Of a stretch of 64,000 nucleotides of DNA, positions 62,453-64,000 are shown in pieces. Source of the DNA: Amniculibacterium aquaticum. GTDB taxonomy: Bacteria; Bacteroidota; Bacteroidia; Flavobacteriales; Weeksellaceae. The notes under the pieces were generated by a model. The model worked only from the letters and a program-made list of their open reading frames with translations, was not told the origin of the DNA and did not search any database. Each line of letters begins with the position of its first letter. Within the stretch, counting starts at the first letter, position 1. The stretch is from assembly GCF_003852705.1 (NCBI RefSeq), contig NZ_REFA01000013.1:18182-82181 (forward strand), read 5' to 3'. Both the position numbers and the translations under genes were made by a program.

Positions 62453-63709
62453 ATGAATATAGCTTTTGAGTATAGGTCTAAAAAAGACTTATCAAATATT
62501 GAGGTTAGACTAACCTACAAAGAGGGCAACGCTTTTAAGTCCATTCGTTCACAGCTTCAATTTAAGGTTACTAAAAACTTTTGGGAAGAGTGCAAGTCAA
62601 ATAAGAAATTTAGAGATACAGAAAAAGTTAATCTTAAAACTGATTTAGACGAGCATTTAAAAGCCGTTAAAGACTATCTATTTAAAGAGAGTAATAACAC
62701 CAAGACAATAGACAAAGACTGGCTAAATAACGCTTTAATCAATTTTTACAATCCTAAAAAGATTGAAGTTATCCCAAGTGGTTTATTGGATTACTTTGAT
62801 TACTATTTAGATTTACGAGAATTAGAGTTAAAATCTAAATTATCTTCGTGGAAGAAATGGTCATCAATAAGAAATATGATAGCTAAATTTCAGTCTTTCA
62901 AGAAACAAAATTATGATATTGTAAATGTTGATGAACAATTTGTAAAGGACTGGACAACATACGGACAAAAACACAGATACGCACCCAAAACAATAAAGAA
63001 ACATTTTACTTTCATTAAGACCGTTTGTGTACACGCACGGACAAAAGAAGTACCCACAAGTCCATCATTAGATAAACTACAAGTAAGGTTAGCCGATGAG
63101 GTATTTCCCAAGATATACCTATCCTTTGATGAACTCAAAAAAATTAAGAATACAACATTTACCGATGATTATTTAGATAATGCAAGAGATTGGCTACTCA
63201 TATCTTGTTATACAGGGCAAAGGGTTAGCGATTTTTTAAAGTTTACCTCATCAATGATAAGAGTTAATGAGGATGGAAAGTTTATTGATTTACGCCAACA
63301 AAAAACAGGTAAGAATGTAACCGCTCTTATTCTCCCACAGGTAGAAGAAATACTACAAAAAAGAAATGGAGAGTTCCCAAGAAAGATAAGCGACCAACGA
63401 TACAATGAATACATAAAGGAGGTATGTAAACAAGCAGGAATAGACACCATTACAAGAGGAAAGAAAGCGGAGGTAATAGGCAAAGGCGAGGTTAGAGAAA
63501 TAGCAGGAGAATATCCTAAATATGAACTTATCACTTCACATTGTGGCAGGAGGTCTTTTGCAACAAACTTTTACGGTAAGATAAATAACAGTCTAATAAT
63601 GAATATAACAGGACATAGCACCGAAAATATGCTACTGGTCTATATTGGTAAAACCTCAAAAGATACAACAGCTGAAAGCTTTCAATCATTTGTAAACGCA
63701 TCAAAGTAA
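62453..63709 (+). CDS. Tyrosine-type site-specific recombinase (integrase)
   Basis: 418 residues. The order is an N-terminal arm-binding domain (about 1-95), SAM-like core-binding domain (about 105-205, with TTYGQKHRYAPKTIKKHFTF) and catalytic domain (about 220-418). Catalytic residues are seen: Arg in CYTGQRVSDF (about residue 258), Lys in RQQKTGKNV (about 282), His-x-x-Arg in TSHCGRRSFATN (about 361-372), His in TGHSTENM (about 386), and the nucleophile Tyr in LLVYIGKTS (about 395). This is the Bacteroidetes mobile-element type of integrase. It is expected to catalyse integration at the adjacent tRNA end. Confidence 0.93.
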   Translation: MNIAFEYRSKKDLSNIEVRLTYKEGNAFKSIRSQLQFKVTKNFWEECKSNKKFRDTEKVNLKTDLDEHLKAVKDYLFKESNNTKTIDKDWLNNALINFYNPKKIEVIPSGLLDYFDYYLDLRELELKSKLSSWKKWSSIRNMIAKFQSFKKQNYDIVNVDEQFVKDWTTYGQKHRYAPKTIKKHFTFIKTVCVHARTKEVPTSPSLDKLQVRLADEVFPKIYLSFDELKKIKNTTFTDDYLDNARDWLLISCYTGQRVSDFLKFTSSMIRVNEDGKFIDLRQQKTGKNVTALILPQVEEILQKRNGEFPRKISDQRYNEYIKEVCKQAGIDTITRGKKAEVIGKGEVREIAGEYPKYELITSHCGRRSFATNFYGKINNSLIMNITGHSTENMLLVYIGKTSKDTTAESFQSFVNASK

Positions 63710-63711
63710 TT

Positions 63712-64000
63712 ATGGAAACAATCTACCAACAGACAATTAAGCATATTTTAATCCTTGAAAAGACAAAGGGAGAAGATGAGGTAAGTAATGGAGTGTATCA
63801 TCAATCTATGCACATTATTAGCTTATTTATTGACTTAAAAAATATACATTTTGACTATCAAAGTGAAAAAGGGAATAACCTAATTGATACCTGCACAAAG
63901 CAGACCTTTTTAAAATTAGCTGATAGTTACACAAAACAACAATTAGAGATTAAAGAGGTGCAAGTACTACTGTATAACGAAGCCTTAATCTTTGCATTGG
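63712..64000 (+). CDS. Hypothetical protein of the integrated element (3' end outside window)
   Basis: Starts with ATG two bases after the recombinase stop and is open for 96 codons to the window end. The visible part is mostly helical and polar (TIYQQTIKHILILEKTKGE and SYTKQQLEIKEVQVLLYNEA), has no signal peptide or membrane helix, and matches nothing I recognise. Cotranscription with the recombinase is likely, as the spacing is only two bases. A second element gene such as an excisionase regulator or a toxin-antitoxin unit cannot be told apart at this length. Confidence 0.6.
   Translation, partial: METIYQQTIKHILILEKTKGEDEVSNGVYHQSMHIISLFIDLKNIHFDYQSEKGNNLIDTCTKQTFLKLADSYTKQQLEIKEVQVLLYNEALIFAL

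Overview
The window is a low-GC bacterial chromosome segment that reads as a member of the Flavobacteriia, probably the Chryseobacterium/Weeksellaceae group. Support comes from two proteins with C-terminal type IX secretion sorting domains, a fused SecDF, a mevalonate kinase, a DUF6705-type protein, A-rich translation starts with little Shine-Dalgarno sequence, and many promoters of the Bacteroidetes form TTG-N17-19-TAnnTTTG. The species cannot be named from the sequence alone.

Layout. 1-9.7 kb: LytS-type histidine kinase cut by the left edge, MgtC-like and YihY/BrkB membrane proteins, rlmH, PAP2 phosphatase, TatA-type protein, Tet-like MFS exporter, proline dehydrogenase, UbiA prenyltransferase, mevalonate kinase and a SUI1 factor. 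9.8-18.8 kb: phosphate-selective-type porin, a very large alpha-2-macroglobulin, a UbiA-like protein and recF. 18.9-25.6 kb: RND efflux operon (TolC, lipoprotein adaptor, permease, PII-like small protein, YgaP-like membrane protein) whose spacers are full of short tandem repeats and palindromes. 25.6-27.8 kb: an A+T-rich accessory patch with two single-gene units separated by copies of one repeat and flanked by a 155-bp direct repeat of the YgaP-like gene. 27.8-46.6 kb: acyl-CoA dehydrogenase, pnuC, a PBP4-type peptidase, priA, secDF, hemN, two secreted T9SS proteins, an M20 dipeptidase, a lipoprotein, and the operon udk-ftsB/divIC-mutA-methyltransferase. 46.9-50.8 kb: RRM protein, corA, aminopeptidase P, pepE. 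50.9-55.6 kb: a self-contained EmrAB-TolC-type efflux operon led by a TetR regulator with an obvious operator. 55.7-62.1 kb: second PBP4-type protein, rpsA, a lipoprotein and a CPA2 cation/proton antiporter. 62.2 kb to the end: the left end of an integrated element, marked by a 14-bp tRNA 3'-end remnant, a tyrosine recombinase and a cargo gene that runs off the window.

Most of the window is core metabolism and envelope biology. The two places that look mobile or variable are 25.4-27.7 kb (repeat-bounded gene units) and 62.2-64.0 kb (tRNA-targeted island edge). I found no CRISPR array, no complete insertion sequence, no rRNA and no intact tRNA. The repeat-bounded units are the nearest thing to an undescribed system, but the evidence is only repeat structure and no function is shown.
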